From UBA11591 sp040220895 (GTDB lineage Bacteria; Bacteroidota; Bacteroidia; Flavobacteriales_E; Vicingaceae): 64,000 bases of DNA. The stretch is from the NCBI GenBank assembly GCA_040220895.1, contig JAVJVY010000022.1, positions 1 through 64,000 of the forward strand, written 5' to 3'. Of this stretch, positions 60,921 to 64,000 are shown piece after piece. Both the position numbers and the translations under genes were made by a program. A model generated the notes under the pieces. That model was not told the DNA's origin. It was given only the letters and a program-made list of their open reading frames with translations, and did not search any database. Every line of letters starts with the position of its first letter. The stretch's first letter is position 1.

Positions 60921-63900
60921 TTACTCTTTATCTACTTCTTCTGCTTCAACCGATTCCTCATCAGCTGATGCAAGTAACCTCTCATACTCTTCCTTGGATC
61001 CCACAATCATTCTTCCATACTCACGCAATCCGGTACCAGCAGGTATAAGGTGGCCTACAATCACGTTCTCTTTCAATCCGAGTAAATGATCTTCTTTTCC
61101 ATTGACCGCCGCCTCATTAAGTACTTTGGTCGTTTCCTGGAATGACGCTGCTGAAATGAAGCTTTGTGTTTGAAGAGAAGCTTTTGTGATTCCCTGCAAT
61201 ATCGGAGAAGAAGTTGCGGCAACCGCATCGCGCGATTCAATAGACTTTTTATCTTGTCGCTTCAACCTTGAGTTTTCATCGCGCATTTTTCTTGCTGAAA
61301 CCATCTGACCTTTTCGGAAGTTTTCGGATTCACCCGGATCGATGACCACTTTCTGTCCATAGATTTCATCGTTCTCTTCCATGAAATCGGTTTTATTGAC
61401 TACTTGGTTCTCAAGGAATCTCGTATCACCGGGATCGCTGATGGTAACTTTTCTCATCATTTGACGAACGATTACTTCAAAGTGCTTGTCGTTGATCTTC
61501 ACACCCTGCAAGCGATAAACTTCTTGTATCTCGTTTACCAAATACTCTTGAACTTGCGTTGGTCCTTTGATGGCAAGAATATCAGCAGGAGTTGTTGACC
61601 CGTCAGAAAGCGCAATTCCCGCCCTTACAAAGTCGTTTTCCTGAACCAGAATATGCTTTGACAGATTGATCAGGTATTTCTTGACCTCACCCGTTCTTGA
61701 GGTAACAACGATTTCTCGATTACCTCGTTTGATCTTACCAAAAGACACTATTCCATCAATTTCGGAAACAACCGCAGGATTTGAAGGATTTCTGGCTTCA
61801 AACAGCTCCGTCACTCTAGGAAGACCTCCCGTGATATCACCCATCATTCCAGATACACGTGGAATTTTAACGATAATCTTACCAGACTCGATTTTGTCGC
61901 CATCATTTACAACAATATGGGCTCCAACAGGAATGTTATAAGACTTTATTACTTCTTTTTTCTTATCAATGATCTTGATGGAAGGGATGGTCTTCTTGTC
62001 TTTAGTATCAATGATCACTTTTTCCTTAAAGCCTGTTTGTTCGTCAGATTCTTCCTTGAAGGTGACACCGTCAATAAGATTCTCAAACTTGATGTTACCG
62101 GCTGTCTCGGCAATGATAACGGCGTTGTATGGATCCCAGTCACAAATAACCGCTCCTTTTTTAATGGCGGCATTGTTCTTGACATACAACTTAGCACCAT
62201 AAGGAATGTTATTCGTTGTAAGCGCGATACCTGTATTTTTATCGACGATTTTCATTTCAGCCGAACGACCTATGACAATGTCAATTTTATTTCCACTTGC
62301 ATCTTCGCTTTTTACCGTTCTCAATTCATCGACCTCGAGGATACCATCGTGCTTGGCTTCAATCTTTGATTCATCGGCAATTTTGGAAGCAGTACCCCCA
62401 ACGTGGAAGGTACGAAGGGTAAGCTGGGTGCCTGGTTCTCCAATGGACTGCGCGGCAATAACTCCTACTGCTTCGCCCTTTTGAACCACTTTACCAGAGG
62501 CTAGGTTGCGCCCGTAGCATTTAGAACAAACACCTCTTTTTAATTCACATGTCAGAACCGAGCGTATTTCGACTTCTTCGATGGGACTTCCCTCAATGAT
62601 CTTCGCTTCTTTCTCGGCAATCTCTTGCCCAGAATTAACGATCAAATCACCTGAATTTGGATGATAAACGTCGTGAACACTCGTGCGGCCCAGAATTCGG
62701 TCATAAAGCGTTTCTACCACTTCATCATCTTTGATCAAAGCCGTCATATTTAGGCCTCGAAGTGTGCCACAGTCAACATCCATGATGACAACATCCTGGG
62801 CTACGTCAACAAGTCGACGGGTTAGATAGCCCGCATCGGCTGTTTTCAAAGCGGTGTCGGCAAGTCCTTTTCGAGCTCCGTGAGTAGAAATAAAATACTC
62901 CAGAATCGAAAGTCCTTCTTTAAAGTTCGAGAGAATCGGATTCTCAATAATCTCTTGACCACTTGAACCTGATTTCTGAGGCTTCGCCATTAATCCCCGC
63001 ATGCCGGACAACTGTCTGATCTGTTCCTTACTTCCCCTGGCTCCTGAATCAAACATCATATAAATGGAGTTGAACCCTTGATTATCATTCTCAAGTCTGT
63101 TCATCAGGGTTGAGGTCAGTCGTGTATTTGTATGCGTCCAGATATCGATTATCTGGTTGTACCGCTCGTTATTGGTAATGAATCCCATGTTATAGTTGTT
63201 CATTACTTCCTCGACCTGTGCATGCGCCTTATCTATCAATTGCGTTTTTTCTACCGGCACCACAACATCGTCAAGGTTAAATGACAGTCCGCCTTTGAAT
63301 GACATGGTGAAACCCAGTTGCTTGATATCATCCAGGAACTTGGCACATTTGTCAACACTTGTCAAATGAAGTACTTCACCGATAATCTCCCTAAGTGACT
63401 TTTTGGTCAGCACCTGATTGATGTATTCAACACCTTCAGGAACAACCTGATTGAAAAGTACGCGACCTGTGGTTGTTTCCATCAACTTGCGTTCTCCGTT
63501 CTTGTCGATGTCAACCTTAATGGGTGCATGCAAGTCAAGTTTACCCTCGTTATGTGCAATGATGACTTCCTCGGGAGAATAGAATATTCGACCTTCTCCC
63601 TGAACTGGGTGTTCTTTTGTGCTTTTTCGCTCCTTGGTCATGTAATATAGCCCAAGAACCATGTCCTGAGAGGGCACAGTTACCGGAGATCCATTAGCGG
63701 GATTCAGAATGTTGTGCGAAGCCAGCATCAATATTTGAGCTTCCAAAATAGCGGCATTGCCAAGTGGCAAGTGTACGGCCATCTGATCACCATCAAAGTC
63801 GGCGTTGAACGCGGTACATACCAAGGGGTGCAGTGTAATGGCCTTGCCCTCGATCAATTTTGGTTGGAATGATTGAATACCAAGCCTGTGCAGTGTCGGG

Positions 63901-64000
63901 GCCCTGTTCAGAAGAACCGGATGACCTTTCAATACATTTTCCAAAATATCCCAAATCACCGGTTCTTTCTTATCGACGATTTTCTTGGCCGATTTCACGG
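60921..64000 (-). CDS. rpoC: DNA-directed RNA polymerase subunit beta' (3' part)
   Basis: This is partial: the 5' end lies past the right edge, and about 1025 C-terminal residues are in the window. The catalytic NADFDGDQMAVHLPL with its three Asp is near the start, then RAPTLHRLGIQSFQPKL. The trigger-loop/bridge region is STHGARKGLADTALKTADAG. Zinc-binding cysteines follow (MDVDCGTL, LTCELKRGVCSKCYG), and then the switch GEAVGVIAAQSIGEPGTQLT. The reading frame is intact to the stop at 60921. DUF3467 follows. Confidence 0.97.
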   Translation of the reverse strand, partial: VKSAKKIVDKKEPVIWDILENVLKGHPVLLNRAPTLHRLGIQSFQPKLIEGKAITLHPLVCTAFNADFDGDQMAVHLPLGNAAILEAQILMLASHNILNPANGSPVTVPSQDMVLGLYYMTKERKSTKEHPVQGEGRIFYSPEEVIIAHNEGKLDLHAPIKVDIDKNGERKLMETTTGRVLFNQVVPEGVEYINQVLTKKSLREIIGEVLHLTSVDKCAKFLDDIKQLGFTMSFKGGLSFNLDDVVVPVEKTQLIDKAHAQVEEVMNNYNMGFITNNERYNQIIDIWTHTNTRLTSTLMNRLENDNQGFNSIYMMFDSGARGSKEQIRQLSGMRGLMAKPQKSGSSGQEIIENPILSNFKEGLSILEYFISTHGARKGLADTALKTADAGYLTRRLVDVAQDVVIMDVDCGTLRGLNMTALIKDDEVVETLYDRILGRTSVHDVYHPNSGDLIVNSGQEIAEKEAKIIEGSPIEEVEIRSVLTCELKRGVCSKCYGRNLASGKVVQKGEAVGVIAAQSIGEPGTQLTLRTFHVGGTASKIADESKIEAKHDGILEVDELRTVKSEDASGNKIDIVIGRSAEMKIVDKNTGIALTTNNIPYGAKLYVKNNAAIKKGAVICDWDPYNAVIIAETAGNIKFENLIDGVTFKEESDEQTGFKEKVIIDTKDKKTIPSIKIIDKKKEVIKSYNIPVGAHIVVNDGDKIESGKIIVKIPRVSGMMGDITGGLPRVTELFEARNPSNPAVVSEIDGIVSFGKIKRGNREIVVTSRTGEVKKYLINLSKHILVQENDFVRAGIALSDGSTTPADILAIKGPTQVQEYLVNEIQEVYRLQGVKINDKHFEVIVRQMMRKVTISDPGDTRFLENQVVNKTDFMEENDEIYGQKVVIDPGESENFRKGQMVSARKMRDENSRLKRQDKKSIESRDAVAATSSPILQGITKASLQTQSFISAASFQETTKVLNEAAVNGKEDHLLGLKENVIVGHLIPAGTGLREYGRMIVGSKEEYERLLASADEESVEAEEVDKE

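Noticed and set aside
1..64000. tRNA or rRNA genes, CRISPR arrays
   Set aside because: The gaps between genes were read for cloverleaf-like T-loop sequences (GTTCRA) with matching acceptor stems, and for regularly spaced repeats. None was found; the only tandem repeat is the two-copy 82-bp unit.

Overview
The window comes from a member of the Bacteroidota. The evidence is a fragment of a type IX secretion sorting domain, a ribosomal protein S1 with a long Lys/Ala-rich N-terminal extension, a DUF3467 gene directly downstream of rpoC, -7 promoter elements of the TAnnTTTG type, and many Bacteroidota-type lipoproteins and outer-membrane barrels. It has two parts with different character.

Positions 1 to about 16055 form a visibly AT-rich accessory region made of small, mostly plus-strand genes. 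Each gene or gene group is separated from the next by a palindromic site of about 45-265 bp. The sites behave like integron attC sites. Each starts with a box ending in AAC (R'') and ends with a box starting with GTT (R'). The R'' box after a gene is complementary to the R' box before the same gene, not to the R' of its own site. Four cassettes show exact matches of 8-10 bp (203/953, 1059/1224, 5428/6283, 13778/14807) and five more differ at one position. Cargo includes a HEPN-like protein, SnoaL-like and SRPBCC proteins, a GNAT acetyltransferase, alpha/beta hydrolases, an RDD protein, a reversed HicAB toxin-antitoxin pair, a photolyase-family protein lacking its Fe-S cysteines, a cupin, a lipoprotein and an outer-membrane protein. 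Five reading frames in the array are broken by in-frame stops or frameshifts. No integrase gene is visible, so this is a cassette cluster without a visible integrase; it runs off the left edge of the window.

From 16056 onward the DNA is denser and looks like ordinary chromosome. 16056-25024 holds an ion/amino-acid transport group (a giant SLC12-like permease joined to a P-loop NTPase domain, an MscS-like channel, an APC permease), a short-chain dehydrogenase and two DoxX-like proteins. 25079-29504 has outer-membrane proteins (one frameshifted), a cupin, a deletion scar joining two gene remnants, and a YdeI-like protein with a CDGSH iron-sulfur motif. 29612-39361 has a lipoprotein catalase-peroxidase facing an acetolactate decarboxylase, then a plus-strand run of small enzymes (DUF1697, RibD-like reductase, UDG family, VOC, Tag) ending in mscL.

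39363-63998 is mainly core metabolism and information processing: pyruvate carboxylase, a sulfotransferase, an MFS transporter, a GT39-type glycosyltransferase, ApbE, ribonuclease Z, a STAS protein, pyrB and pyrR, rpsA, a NamZ-like DUF1343 protein whose start codon overlaps that of a divergent FtsX-type permease, a cystathionine beta-synthase-like enzyme, a patatin-barrel outer-membrane protein, DUF3467 and the 3' three-quarters of rpoC. No rRNA, tRNA, CRISPR array or insertion sequence was recognised.
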